From NCBI GenBank assembly GCA_003008705.1, contig PDUO01000003.1, positions 63,891-127,890 of the forward strand: a DNA stretch of 64,000 bases. Reading direction: 5' to 3'. Numbering within the stretch: the first letter of the stretch is position 1; the number at the start of each line of letters is the position of its first letter. Below, piece by piece: positions 34,314 through 46,798 of this stretch. The notes below the pieces were generated by a model, which did no database searches, had not been told where the DNA came from, and worked only from the letters and a program-made list of their open reading frames with translations. Both the position numbers and the translations under genes were made by a program. This stretch comes from Pezicula radicicola (taxonomy: Eukaryota; Ascomycota; Leotiomycetes; Helotiales; Dermateaceae).

Positions 34314-36467
34314 ATGTTTGAGGACGGCGTGGAAGACTGCGATGTCATCATCTGCGGTTGCGGACCAACAGGCGCATTGCTATCTGCTCTACTCGGACGA
34401 TTACGGGTGAAGCACGTTGTGCTTGAAAGGGAGCTAGATATCACGACGGACCCGCGAGGAATTGTTCTCGACGAGGATGGCATTCGGATAGCCCAAGGTG
34501 TGGGCATATACAAGGATCTTTTTGAAGATGTCGGCAGCCGTGAGGGACCACCACCCCCTCCCCCCAAAGTTTGACCAAGTACGAAGTGTGGTTCTAATAT
34601 TTTGGCACAGCGATGACCATATTTAGATTCATCCAAGGAGGACAAGGACTGCATGTACGACCATTTCTGCAATTTGACAACAGAACCGTAAGATCGCCCT
34701 CGCCTGTGTCTAGACGAATCGTCTACTGATATCTGTTTTAGTTGGAAGGCGGAACCAGTCATGTTGGATTTATGTGCCACAAACAGCCAAGTTTAGAAAA
34801 GCATTTACGAAAAGCCATAGACTCACAATACGGGGAGATCAGAGCAGGTTGCACAGTGGTAGCCATTTCAGAAGACGAAGAACATGTTTTGGTGGAATAT
34901 GAAGATATTGAAAAGTTATCGCATAAGCTCCGAGGCAGATTTCTGGTGGGCGCTGATGGCAAAACTGGGTTTGTACGCAAGAAATTTCTAGAGCCTCGAG
35001 GCATCATCATGGAGAAAAGTCCAAAGTGCGTATGCCTAGAGCTGTGAATTTCGTTTGCTAACTAGTTCTCTAGATACCCTTATGAAGCAGTCTGGGTGGC
35101 ATTGAATTGGCGTCTCACCCTCCCAACTCCTACATCCCATCCCGACTTTCCATTATGGAGGCTAGGATATACTCCCGAAGAAGTATACGATATTTTCTTT
35201 CCCCGGGACTTCAATTTCATATGCGATCCTACACGTCCGTCTGTATGCGGCCGCTTTGGTCGGACGGAGGACCGTCTATGGCGGTTCGACTTCGTGGTCA
35301 AAGACGGAGAAGATGGCAACCTGATGGCAACTCAAAAGGAGGCGAGCAAGATTATCTTCCCGTATTTGACACATAAGGGGTCTCGATACCGGTAAGCAAT
35401 CCCTATATAGATATACAAAGATTTACTAAAGTAGACATAGTTTGTCTCACGATGTGATGTGGCCATCAGACTGCATTGAATGGATCCGCTCTCGACCCTT
35501 CTCCTTTTCCGCTCGGAGCTGCAACAAATGGTCTCTCAATCGCACCATCCTCTGCGGCGACGCTGCCCACGTCTTCCCACCCTTTGGCGGCCAAGGCATC
35601 GCCTCCGGCTTCCGGGACGCCATATCTCTCTCATGGCGCCTCAAGCTCGCTACTGATCCACAGAACACCGGTATTGACTACGAAGCCCTCTTCCGAGCCT
35701 GGTACGTCGAGCGCAAGCAGCAGCTTGAACGCTCACTCGCCTCGACGGTCGAAAACGGAAATTTCTGCAACGAGCCCTCCCGCCTGAAGGCCTTCATCCG
35801 AAACTGGTACCTCTGGATCATCCAACTGGTGCCTTCGTGGAAGCACGAGCTACAGCTTGGAGGTCGGCGGGAGGGCATGACGAAATACGACTGGGAGCCA
35901 GGACTTCCATTCCTTCTGCAATTTGGTGGCGGGAAATCCTTCCCGCAGGTCTTCAGCGCCACAATTGACGGTCCTGCTTCTCCGATTCCAGAATTCACCG
36001 ATGATGCAATCTTTGCACCACATAAAATGGGCGTCTTTCAGCTTGTCGCGCTCCTTGACTCCGTAGATGACATTCCCACGGTACGGAATGAGCTCGAATC
36101 CCTTTCCTTTTCGGCCGATAAATCCACGTTGCTGGATCTCTCAGAGGCAACCCTGATAGTGCACAACGTAGCTACTCCTCCAACGTCCATAATCAACCAC
36201 AGCAGAAATGGCTCGGCCTCGTCTGCTGAATCAATCATCCGTGTTCTAGAAGCAGCCGAGTACACGGCCGCGGGACTGATGCCCTCGGCCCTCGCAACCA
36301 AATTTCCTCGGCCAGAGCCATTGTTCTATGATCCGGACCGCATCCGAAGGGATTTGGGGTGGGACAAGAAATACGTGTTGGTGAGGTGGGATCGCTTTGT
36401 CTTTGCGTCTTGTAAGGATGTTGACGAGTTGAGAGAGGCAGTGGCGAAAATCAACGGATGCTTTTGA
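34314..36467 (+). CDS. FAD-dependent aromatic-ring monooxygenase (PF01494), 5 exons, 643 aa
   Basis: Exons are 34314-34539, 34611-34687, 34742-35025, 35074-35391 and 35441-36467. All splice sites are GT..AG and the frame is continuous. The N-terminal FAD fold has GCGPTG at residues 15-20, followed by VVLERE. The middle shows the FLVGADGKTG motif (DG box), and exon 5 opens into CGDAAHVFPPFGGQG, the GD motif binding the FAD ribityl chain. Size and layout resemble 3-(3-hydroxyphenyl)propionate or phenol 2-hydroxylases, with a thioredoxin-like C-terminal domain. It should hydroxylate a phenolic substrate with NAD(P)H. The gene is intact, although its neighbours on both sides (P450 and C2H2 regulator) are broken. 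Confidence 0.9.
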
Positions 36468-36782
36468 GAGCCAAAGAGCGCGCCGGGCCTATATGATAAA
36501 ATACGCTGGTACTAGACCTGAGTCTGGAGTTTGAAATTGAGTTCATGTTTTGAGTTTCTGCTCTGTTTCCTTTCTGTGTCTTGGGAGCTCGTCGTTCTGA
36601 AATTTTGATATCTGAAGCACTATATGCCATGATGAAATTTGAAGTGATTCTGATTCGGGTTCCCCTTCCTTAGATAAATAGTGGCATCTTAAACTTGGTT
36701 TCTCCCAATGACCTGTACACTTGTCGTTGAAGGTATCCGTAAGCTAGCATGAATCAAATCTGGGGTGTGTGCGACCACGATA
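36468..36782. other. Intergenic 3' flank of the monooxygenase
   Basis: Short AT-rich gap between the monooxygenase stop and the convergent C2H2 regulator pseudogene. Nothing else was recognised. Confidence 0.4.
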
Positions 36783-38701
36783 TTATGTTAACAGCCAATC
36801 CTCATCGGATTCAATATGTACCAAGGTCTCCAAGATGCCTGCAAACTTTCTCGCAATTCCCCAATGCCCAATCTGCTGCATCATATCCGTCAACGTCAAC
36901 AACATGCCTGCTCCAACAGGGATAATAAGTCTCGATTTGGGGGCTGCCGCCTTTGTTACGGCATGAAATTGATCATCTCCAGTACCCCCACGTCCGTCTG
37001 CTGCCGTAAATTCTGGAGGTGGCTTAAGTGAGCTGAAAAGATGGCTTGAAAATCTTAATGCCACGGAGAGAGAACTCTACGAAGTCTAGATTCTGGTCTT
37101 GGGCATTAGAGACTTGCGGCGCTTGCCGTCCTTGTGGGTTGGCAGACAGGGGGTCTGTAACTGAAGTTGGTGACTTGCGGAAGCGTGTATAGCAGTAGCT
37201 TGCAATACCAGCCAGAAAGAGGCAATGCGAGATGTGAATCGCAGGCTCAGCATCTAGGCGCATAGTTCCAAGAGCGTTTTGGAGGGCGTGGGCATGCAGG
37301 GTGCAGCGTTGGGTAGAAGCTGATGAGGCCCAATTACTGGCGTACAGCGTGTCTTCGATGTCTTGTGGGGAGGAGGTGTGGAGCATGGCGTACAATCCGT
37401 CATGACCGACTGCTCGTTCGAGGATATCAAAGTTCGCGAAGAGGTTCATAAATGCAGTGTGCCAAAGAACATGAGGCAAAAGGCATCTGTAGGACCCTGG
37501 TGGCTTAAGGCTCGGCCTGGCGGTGAGGGCTCAAAGGTGAAGTATCAGCACATAAGGGCCTTGATGTAAATATCCGATGCACGCGAGTCAAGATCGAGGA
37601 GGCCTAGTTGTCGCTTTTCGCAAATGTTGGCGATGAGACCATGGAGGACTACATAAGCTGTGAATCCGCTCTGTTTGAGTAGAAGTTCGTTCGGAAGGGG
37701 TTGGGAATAGCTGTGGCATTCGAGGTTGCTATGAAAACAGGTATGTACAACTACTTCGGGATTGGGTTGACGCTTCAGCAGGTCTCGCCATGCGACTGCA
37801 GTATCCTTACTCCTTGTGCCGCAGCTCCCTTGGATCCAATGAGCAAGCTTCCTATCGAGCATATGGAAAGAAGGAGAAGAGAGTTTTGGTGTGTGGGTAT
37901 AAAGGTTTGGCCATGTATGACTGGGAAAATCGGATTGAACTTGGCGAAGTAAATTTGTAAGGACAGGTTCTGTCAAGCATCAGAAGCATTGTCGTAGCTG
38001 GAAAGGATGATACTGACAAGATATTTGGTCGAGGGCAAGGAATCATCTTTCGTGCGAGGTCTGAGGTTTAAGGAGACTCTAGTTCGGAAAGTGTCATTGA
38101 CATCGTAGTGATCTCCGCATATTGCTGGGGTTATTGCTCCCGTTGAAACAATGGCTCCGTCAAATCTATTTGTGCAGAAACAGATGTGTTGAAGACATTC
38201 TATTGACTCCGGACTGTCAACTACGGCATGTGCCAGCTGTTTATCGTCGGGCTTCTCGCGACCATCGTCATGGACTTTCCAATGCTGCAGCAAAGTATCG
38301 CTGGTAACATCTTCAGCGTTCGAGTCGTGATCATATGGGAAAGATACTCGCCGGTGACTGTACACCTTACCACATCTTGTGCACGAAAATGCCTTCTCTT
38401 TCGTATGGCTGCGCTTGTGCCTGACAAGATACTCCGTCTTTGTGAAGCTCCTTTTGCAGAAGCAAAACCTTCGCTGCACCGCATGGCTTTGCTTTTCCCG
38501 TTGGTCATTTACAGTTACCTCCTCGCTCCTTGCTGTCCGACTGGGTTGTGCTCTGGTGTGTTCTAGCGTTTGCAGCCATGGGAGATACAGGATTTGATCA
38601 TCGAGAAGAATTGTGGGAGTCTTAAGAGTCTCTATTCTAGTCGTCTGTTGCCGAAACTGTAATTTGCAGCAGTGATTGTGAAGACGTCCAAGTGGAGGCA
38701 A
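36783..38701 (-). pseudogene. C2H2 - fungal transcription factor domain regulator, broken
   Basis: The start region carries one good C2H2 finger (CFCKRSFTKTEYLVRHKRSH) and the beginning of a second (CTRCGK) interrupted by an intron-like insert. A canonical intron (GTCAGT..TGACAG, about 38019-37972) then joins to IYFAKFNPIFPVIHGQTF and LLLLSICSIGSLLIGSKGAA, typical of the middle region of these regulators. Beyond that the frame is broken. About 100 residues appear lost. A TGA stands where Trp is expected before YFTFEP (about 37557). A one-base loss follows near LWHTAFMNLFANFDILERAV. The end (MMQQIGHWGIARKFAGIL) is in yet another frame. At least three lesions make this a pseudogene. It was probably the local pathway regulator for the flanking oxidoreductases. 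Confidence 0.75.
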
Positions 38702-39897
38702 TCGAAGTCTGGTTGATTGGCTGGAATAGACTTTGTCATTACGTTACGAGTAGTGTGGGTCAAAGTCGGGTGGGATTCAGTATCATAACGCTACAACGCG
38801 CATTTCGAGAAGTGTTTCATTAGTCCAAGAAATTTTGCGGTAGGTCAGGGCCCTAAATTGCGAGTGATCCGCTCCCAGCTGACCCAAGGGGGTTTTGTCA
38901 TTCACCGTATCGCCGTAAGATGCAGTTGGGACAATCAAGTGTAGGCCTACTTCGACCATGAATCCTGTCGTATCCCATCAGTAGTCGAAGATCCAGCTCC
39001 AAAGGATATGTCTGCCGACACTCCATACACTTTCGTGCTCTTTCCTAGCAAGCTACTTTTGGCCTAGCAATTGCGTGTCAAAGTCATGCACTTCGAATGA
39101 GCAATGATGTACGTGAGTTGTTGGGTTTGAGCCCATGAAGAAAGAATGATGATCCACAAATTCGTTTCCCTTATCAATGTGGCCAAAGTAGGCGACCTCT
39201 TCCTTCCGCTCTCCTCATCTAGTGAGGGGATAAACATAAAGTCTGAGGGGACGATATTGAAGTTGCGAGTTTCGGTTTGGAGATCAAGCACGCACAGGGC
39301 CAAGCTGAGGAAAGTGAGCATCAGTCTGGTGAAAGTATACACGATGACTCCCGGGCATACTTTGTGGACAGCTGCAGGCCGTCATAGAATCTCTGAAAAG
39401 CGCCTTCTCTCACTTTTTCCGACTCTGAATTGTAGATCAATTTCTAAGGAAGTTTGCCGGGCTCTGCTGCTTCTTAGCCATACACCAGGTTCACAGGGAA
39501 GCCTTTCAGATCCGTGAACAAGACGCAGAGATGCGGTTTCGTCTTTGATGAGTTTTAGTATTCACCCATAAAGGCAGTTGACGTGGAGAGGGTAAGATAT
39601 TCATGAAGGCGCAAAGAATGCAGTCGTGATTAGCAGATAATCAAGTTCCAATTAGGAGCGACATCAATCTGCGACAAGGACAAGCTTCCGTGGTCTTCAA
39701 CACCTGTACAGCCACAATCTAATTACACTGGTTTCTGCAAATAAGGCAGAGACTCGGTAAATGTGGGACGTAATGGTCCCACATTATATCCTACACACCC
39801 TAACCTCAGACTTTTCTTATATTACAGTATAACAAATTTCATCCAACCTCTAAACTCCGCTAATTGTAGCATATTTTGATTAAGATTTCCAGAAAAC
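38702..39897. other. Intergenic; possible small secreted peptide
   Basis: A minus-strand frame at 39064-39342 begins with a hydrophobic leader (LMLTFLSLALCVLDLQ) and could be a small secreted protein, but it has no homology I recognise and only moderate coding signal. Otherwise nothing was seen. Confidence 0.3.
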
Positions 39898-40879
39898 ATG
39901 CCAGCCTCTTATGTCGAAGTTTTTGCGCTGCTAACTGGCAAACTCTATCTCCCAGACCGGTGGCTGTTCGAAGATGGCGATGACAACATGCTTCACGCGC
40001 GGCAATTGTCGCCCGATTTCAGCTTTCTGATACGCCATCCGTCGGGAAAGAACATTTTGTTTGACCTGGGCCTGCGAAAGGTTCGTCGACATTGGCAGTA
40101 CCAACACGATATGCTGATATGTGCAGGAATTGGAGAACAACCCAGACGTGATCAAAAGTGACTATCGCTATATTGATCCGATTGTCCCAAAGGACGCCGT
40201 CGACCTACTTGAGGAAGGGCCGGTTTCGCCCTCGTCTATCAGTACTGTCATCTGTAGTCATCTTCACTTCGACCACACCGGTGACTGCACCAAGTTTCCC
40301 CAGGCGGAGATCATTGTTGGCCCTGGGAGTTCGGAAGCTACGTATCCAGGATGGCCAGTGGCACCGAAGTCCCCATTTGGGAGTGACATTCTTCAGCATC
40401 CCAAACTTCGCGAGCTCAGCTTTGAGAAGGATCCTTGGGCGCCTCTCCGTCACTTCCCTCATACCCACGATTTCTTTGGTGATGGGAGCTTCTACCTTAT
40501 TGATACCCCAGGTCACATGCCTGGCCATCTAGGCGCGATAGCGAAGCTCAGAGAAGACGAATGGGTCTTTATGGGAGGAGATTGCTGTCATCATAGAGCG
40601 CTACTTACGGGTCATCGCCCGATTAGTGTAACTGTCGGTCCGGGCCCAGCTCCTAGCTTTCACAGCGATCCAGTAGTGGCGTCGGAGACGATTAAGAAGA
40701 TACGGCTGTTGGAGAAGGCTGGGGATGTCTTGGTTGCTTTGGCCCACGATGCTATGTTGGACGGGAGGATGCCGGAATATCCTGAGCGGTTGAATGGATG
40801 GAGGACAAGCTCGTGGAAGAAAGATTTGGACAAAGCTTTAGAGAAGCAATATCCCCGGCCGTGTAGCAAAAAGGACTGA
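39898..40879 (+). CDS. Metallo-beta-lactamase-fold hydrolase (lactonase-like), 2 exons, 311 aa
   Basis: Exons are 39898-40080 and 40127-40879, joined by a 46-nt intron with a less common GTTCGT donor. Keeping the intron as coding would break the frame. The metal site is clear: HLHFDH at residues 106-111, DTPGHMPGHLG in the second half, GGDCCHH further on, and LAHDAM near the end. Together these supply the two-zinc ligands of the glyoxalase II/AHL-lactonase type. The N-terminus lacks a signal peptide. Fungal members are often lactone- or thioester-hydrolysing enzymes in secondary-metabolite clusters, but the substrate here is unknown. It looks intact and lies downstream of the broken regulator. 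Confidence 0.87.
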
Positions 40880-42874
40880 GCAGACAATTTTGAAACCATG
40901 AAGTTTATGACCTAAACCCACTATGCTATGTGTCCAGAGCTGTGCTGACCACGAGTCCCCAACGGAGCGAGCAGTAAGGATAGTCCACATCTCATGGTAT
41001 TCGATTTTGAGTTCATTGCACTAGACTTTTAGTTTCCCGTGTCGGAAATGCCATGTATATATCGCAATATAACTGACTCACCACTCCCTGTGTGTCACTT
41101 GGGCAACTCAAGGTCCTTGAGTATAAAACACCAACCAAGCTTCGGCTACTCATGGAGGTGAAGCCAAACTGCTCTCAGGCCACGGGCTCGGGGAGGCTAG
41201 CTCGGGGGCCTTAGTTTTGATTTTATATCTTATGCAGCGACTTTTAGCGCGAAAGAGGTCTTAGTGGCAAGAATACAAAACTATAACTTACTTGTTTTCT
41301 TATTAATTAAGGGTAATATAAGGCTTTTATATAATAAAAGTTAAATAAAATTAATAATAAGTATACTTTTTATATAGTTTTCATTCTTGTATGGCTCAAC
41401 ATACTCAGCTTTCATTCTGCATTCGTAAAGTTATGAGGAATTAGTTTATGGTGATATGATGAGCTATTCCAAACGGTCTAGGAGATGGAAATGAAATCGA
41501 GGGTCTTCCGTTTGTGGCTGTCTGAAGATAGAGTGGCTATTGGCGTTATACATATATTGTAGCACCATCGAGCTTGATGTACTCACACCAAGTAAGCTAT
41601 ATATATTATAGTACGGAGGTTCCGGTCAAAAGTTATAAGAATATAGGCTATAAAGCCTATAGTAGCCTATAGCTATAGTGTCCTCTTATAGGCCTATGGC
41701 CTGTATTCTCGCGACTTTTGACCGGAACCTCTGTAGCACCTCTTTGATTCAATGCAGGAAGGCGCGTTCAGGCTTTATCGAGTCTACATCGCTTATGCAG
41801 CCTGCTTACGCTTGCAAAGGGCGCTAAGTTGACATTTTAGGACGAAACAAAGTTAAGCGATATGCAGTCTGCTTATCCTGCAAGGCCTAGCCTGCAGGGA
41901 TGCATGTGACCTCGGCTATCTGCCCGCCTATGCATTACTATTACTGTCTCCAAGCTCAATTTAATTTTGTATAAAGAGACAGGAAAGTACATCCTGGAGA
42001 AGTTATACGTAACGATATAAATGATCACCTTATGACTGGTTGTCGAATAATTGTTTACGTCTGTGGTGGACCCTACATACAGCCCCCTATTCTCGTCGCT
42101 TGGAGACCCGCTACCCTTGACCGAACCTGGTACAAGGACCGCAGTCGCTCAAACGACCATTGTCATCGCAATTTGATGGTTCAACCCTGTAGATACGGCC
42201 TGCCTTTACGGCAGTCCTCCTTATAAACTCTTTTTTGGGGTTTGTGGTATTCATTCATTTATTTCATATCCCGACCCATGAATATTAGACATTTCGGCAG
42301 GGATTTAACACTGTTCTCGTCTACAATCGCTTAACGAGTCTTAGAGGCAAATAAGGAAGTTTATCGGCCAGAATTATACTATTCGATCAATACCTTATCG
42401 CACGTCCCTATGGCCCAAGCGTTGGCCAATATTCATGGGTAGGGATAATTTTCCTGTTCAGGCGTTGCTGTTGTCGCCAAGGTGCTGTTTCTTACCCCCG
42501 TAGTCCTAACTAGTAAGGTCCAAAAACATCAACCCCTGAAATCCTTTGATATCTCTCTGGACGGCGACGAGGCTTCTGCTACAATCACTCAGAAAATACA
42601 GATGCCTAAAAGTCTGAATTTGCGATAACCGTTTCGCAATGCCTTATAGTTAAAGTGGGAGGAGATTAGAAAGGCAATTTAGACTAATATTTCAAGAGGA
42701 AGTTTAGACAGTCAATGGATCAAGTGCTAGTAGTTCAATTTGAGATCTGACATGCTATGACGCCTTATGAGCTTACAGCGAACATAATACTCAGACCTTA
42801 GCACAAGATCTAGAACTCAAAATATCACCACAGAAGAATTTTTCCCAAATCAATTTCCTCCACCCCTCCCACAT
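40880..42874. other. AT-rich intergenic region with a TA-flanked MITE
   Basis: Holds the 41614-41733 MITE and, just after it, a loose direct repeat of a CGCTTATGCAGCCTGCTTA-like unit near 41790 and 41860. No gene was recognised. Confidence 0.45.
41614..41733. mobile_element. Tc1/mariner-type MITE, about 120 bp, TA target duplication
   Basis: The ends are imperfect inverted repeats: left CGGAGGTTCCGGTCAAAAGT, right (reverse complement) CAGAGGTTCCGGTCAAAAGT, then A(G)AATA(T/C)AGG. Immediate flanks are TA on both sides (41612-41613 and 41734-41735), the Tc1/mariner signature. The interior is itself palindromic (repeated TAGCCTATAG/CTATAGGC). There is no coding capacity. Confidence 0.75.
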
Positions 42875-44133
42875 CTAACCTGAAGCTGTTGGTCCAGCAG
42901 CGCTGGATGTTCCGCTGGAGCTAGAGTTGCTTGACTTCATATTCGTGTAGAAAGGATCATCAGCGTTGACCACCCCGCCATCCTCGGTCCAATAAGACGC
43001 AATATAAGCCAAATCGGTGTAGTTTGCAGTGGTGTTGACACCGATGGAAATCCAAACCAGAAGACCATCAGACACAGAGTCTCCAAGCATGACATACTCT
43101 ACGAAGGGGTCATATTCAGCGCTCGCAGCAGAGGGTGCCCACGAGTCATCGTCATTGCTAACGATAGCTTGGGTATTGGTGTTGTATGGATATGTGGCCT
43201 CAACTTCATCACGCAAAGTAGTGTCAAAGAAGAGTTGTCCGATATGGTTGACAGTTCCGCCTGTGTAGGAGCCGTTTGGAAGGATCGTTGAGTTGATGTG
43301 AGTGACAACGTGTTCGTGAGTAGCACGACCAACGTAATGGCCAGGGAAGATGGTATCGAACTGGACAACGCCGTCGCTGTCCGTTACTTGAACTCCTCGG
43401 AGGAATGTGCTGTTCAAACCACCTTCTCCAGCCGCTTGATCAGGATCAATGCCGGAGTATACACCGGTAGCGTTGCAGGACCAGATATCGGCCACGAGAT
43501 CTTGGAGTGGCTCGCAGGTGCTAGTGTCAATGAACTGCATTTCTAAGTGCATTGGGACCTGTTAATACTATTAGACACCTTGTCATTTGTGGTCAAGGGC
43601 GAAAGTCCTTACTCCAGGTTCAAGTTCAGTAACATTGGATCGAATCAGCTCTCCATAAACGTAATAAGGACCAACGGTATCCTCAGGCGTCAGCACACAG
43701 GAAGTGTTGGCACCAAAGATCGTTGATTCCGATGTATCCAGAGTATACCCAGTGTTATTTTGTTGGTGAGATTTTGCTTCCCATGCCTCAAGCTCCGAAA
43801 GGTCGCGCCTGTACGGCTCTACAATGCCAATTTGTTAGCACATCGGGCGTTTGAAATAATTTTAGACTTACTGTTTGTTGAGAGTCCTCGTTCCTGGCGC
43901 AGAGAATTTGCAGTCGCAGCACGTCGCGCAATTGCTCGTTCCTTTAAAGCGCGAGCTTTTGCAGAATTTTCGCAAGTCTCAAGAGCGCGTTTGGAATGGC
44001 TAGTAAGGTGATTGCGCATAGCTAACTCGCGCTTGACATGTGCTGCATCATGCGCTTCACCAGGATGGGCGAGAGCTGGTTGAATGACAGACCAGGCGGC
44101 CAATGCCGTGGCGATGTTGAAGAGGTTGACCAT
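42875..44133 (-). CDS. Secreted intradiol ring-cleavage dioxygenase-like protein, 3 exons, 383 aa
   Basis: Exons on the minus strand are 44133-43872, 43818-43613 and 43558-42875. The N-terminus MVNLFNIATALAAWSVIQPA followed by LAHPGE is a classical signal peptide. A basic pro-region-like stretch (residues about 25-85) precedes the core. The core has TVGPYYVYGELIRSNVTE, the hallmark entry strand of intradiol dioxygenases, then YSGIDPD and FPGHYVGRATHEHV, which supply the Tyr/His ligands of the non-haem Fe(III). Several N-glycosylation sequons are visible (NST, NGS, NTT). The Ser/Gly-rich tail ends in GPTASG. Fungal secreted members are linked to oxidation of catechols from plant or lignin material. 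The organism probably secretes it. The structure is intact. Confidence 0.88.
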
Positions 44134-46798
44134 TTTGACAAATGTAATTGAGAAGGCTGTACGACAAGAAATGACTGGAGGTGTAAAGAAAGTGTTCTGG
44201 GTGCAGAAGTGAAGATACTTCTCGAGAATCCACGGAAGTATAAATACTTGCCATTCTCACTTCGTTTATCCCTTTTCTGGGAAGCATACGACGACTGTGT
44301 CCGCAGCCTTTGGAAGAAAGAGTGAACTGAACAATAATCCTCGACACCCACCACATTCCCCTGTTTGCGGTGTGGAGTCGGCTATGGGATGAACTGGCAT
44401 TAGGATCTCTATACCTGTGGAGAGTCTCACAGAAAAGGGGTACTTAACTCGGTGTAGCATAAGCCTGAAGTGAACAATAGAATTGATAGTACTAGGCTAT
44501 AATTATACGTGGACTGCCGATTTTACACCAAAACTCACTTCGTAATCTAGTATATTTCTCTACTAAATTATTCAACAACTATATCTAATTTCAAGATATA
44601 TTATTATTTCGAATAAAATACCTAGACTTTACTAAGATCAATTAACTGTTTTTATAGAATTAAAGACTAGAGATGATTTTAAGCGATTTTAGGTATAAAA
44701 TTATAATTTCCTCTACTTATATTAATTTAAGACTAAATAAAAATATAACCTAAGGGAATAAAATATTTTCGAAGAGTATAAATAAAAGATATCTTTAAAA
44801 AGTATAAATATATTAAATTTTTATATTAATTATATACATTTAATACTAAATTTTTTTAAAGTGTTTGGGATGAATTTTAGTGTAAAATCGGCAACCCACG
44901 GATAATCATAGACGGACGGTCACTAGCTACGCGAATTCCCGGCCACAAATAGCTGTCGAATCACACCTCGTGCATTACTCCGCATCCAAGATCTACCATG
45001 GAAATTTGAAACAGGCTTTTAATGACTTTGTCATCAGTTTATTCAATCGCACACCCATTCTGCTGACGTATTTTTGTCGTCTTGTGTCTTGGACTTGCGA
45101 GGTCGATTCTAGAACGCGAATGGGAGTTGTTTGATTTGCTGATCTTGAGGTGGTGACCTCAATTAGGAATACCCATTTTTTGCCGAGTAACCCTTTGACT
45201 TCCCTTATCATGAGCCTCATTTTACATCTGAACTGTGTGAGATCTGTTCGGGTCAACACCAGACAAGAGAGTGCGATAACCAGGACAACCCGAAATGCGC
45301 CCCCCTGCTAAGGCCCGCACAGAGTGCCAGATGATGCGTCTGTACCAAGCGAAAAGAGCCAAGTTGCGAGAGGGAGTGAGCAATAGAGAAGGTAGATAGC
45401 AAGGCCAGTCTCATGCCTGTAAACTCTTTACGAATCCTTCAGTAGAACTCTGCGAGACAGATGGAAGTACAACAGAGTCTAATCAACGATTAAGCGACAG
45501 ACGGCTTCGACATTTTACTAATTTCAGAGCCATACGTTAACACAAGTGGCGCCGATACGAACCGCACGGCTATACAACACCCACATAGGGAGCTAGTGCT
45601 GCCCTCTACTTTTCAGGGCAGGTATTACATGCATTCCGAGCACTCATCTAGATCAACGAGAGGATCCACGGAAGACAAATTGCAATTGACTCGTCAAACT
45701 TGGTGGCTTGCCTTAATCAAGATATAAAGTGGCAACAGCTGACTCTGGTATAAGCGTGATAGGATATCACGGGCTTGGTCCACACAGAGAAGCGCTAGAA
45801 ACAGTCATTCAAGATATATTTAGAAACTTGTGAGCTTCTGAATTATTCGTACCTAGCCTAAGCCTGGTTCCTTGGCAAGTAATAAATGGAAGGAATGTGG
45901 ATCAATTTAAGGCAAACGGGCTGGCAAAACTTCATAAAAAACTATAAACCGGTCAAAGAAAAAACGGGGGACAAGAAGGAAAACCCCCATTGGGTGCGAA
46001 ATGATTTTCTGAGAGAGGAGTTAGAAAAATTTACACTATGGGCAATAAACAGTGATTGCTAAGTCCCCTAAATGTCGAGGCAACTTGCTGTATTTCCGCT
46101 ACAAATACGCTAAGCGTGCGTCAGGCTCTACCGTCAGGCATCCCTATCCCCCTATCCTGCTCCTTTTAAACGTTATCGTCTATAAAACACTAACCCTCTT
46201 CACACGCCAGGGTCGCAGTACCGACTCTGGAAATATAAGGTGGAGCAGACATTAACATCGAAATGGATGATTATCTCAAGAAGTTCAATAGAAGCTCCTC
46301 GCTAAAAGCCAGCGTTGCGTAATAGTTACGGGGAAAAGGGACAGCAGCCAAAAGGGGGAGGCTGGAGAGTTACAAGCAGAACCTAGAGTTGAAATGACGT
46401 TTCTTATGAGGTGAGGAAAGTTGTAACGAGGGGCTGAGTGGCTTTTTAGTTCGAGTGATTGACAGCATGAAATCGCAGGAAATTAGAGACACAGAGCGAC
46501 ATTCTGTAACGAAGGCCGTCAAGGAGAATTCAAATATTCTCTCACAATTTGGTTCTTATTCTACAACCTAATAGTAAGTTTAATCGAAGTCAGAGCAGAG
46601 GGATATTGATTGCTGACGGAATCACAGCCTGAACGAGGTTATGTGCTAAACTAACTAGGGGACTATGGGCTGGGAACCCTTTGACTAGGCTTGTTGTAAC
46701 GGAATCAGTCGCCTCGGGCTACAATTATAAATCTGTCAGGGTCGCTGGTCGTTTAATTTACAATAGAGCACTATGAGCAAGAGACCTATCGTATTAGA
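44134..46798. other. Intergenic, very AT-rich, with an inverted-repeat element
   Basis: The element at 44508-44900 is listed separately. Sequence from 44540 to 44870 is extremely AT-rich. From 45,000 to 46,790 I see no gene, RNA or clear repeat. Confidence 0.4.
44508..44900. mobile_element. AT-rich MITE-like element with about 31-bp terminal inverted repeats
   Basis: The left end CGTGGACTGCCGATTTTACA continues CCAAAACTCAC and pairs with the right end CGTGGGTTGCCGATTTTACA continuing CTAAAATTCATC (reverse complement of 44869-44900). Almost all mismatches between the arms are C/T or A/G transitions. The roughly 330-bp interior is extremely AT-rich and non-coding, as in a RIP-degraded element. 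Pairing may continue outward through ATTAT, so the target duplication is uncertain. Confidence 0.65.
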
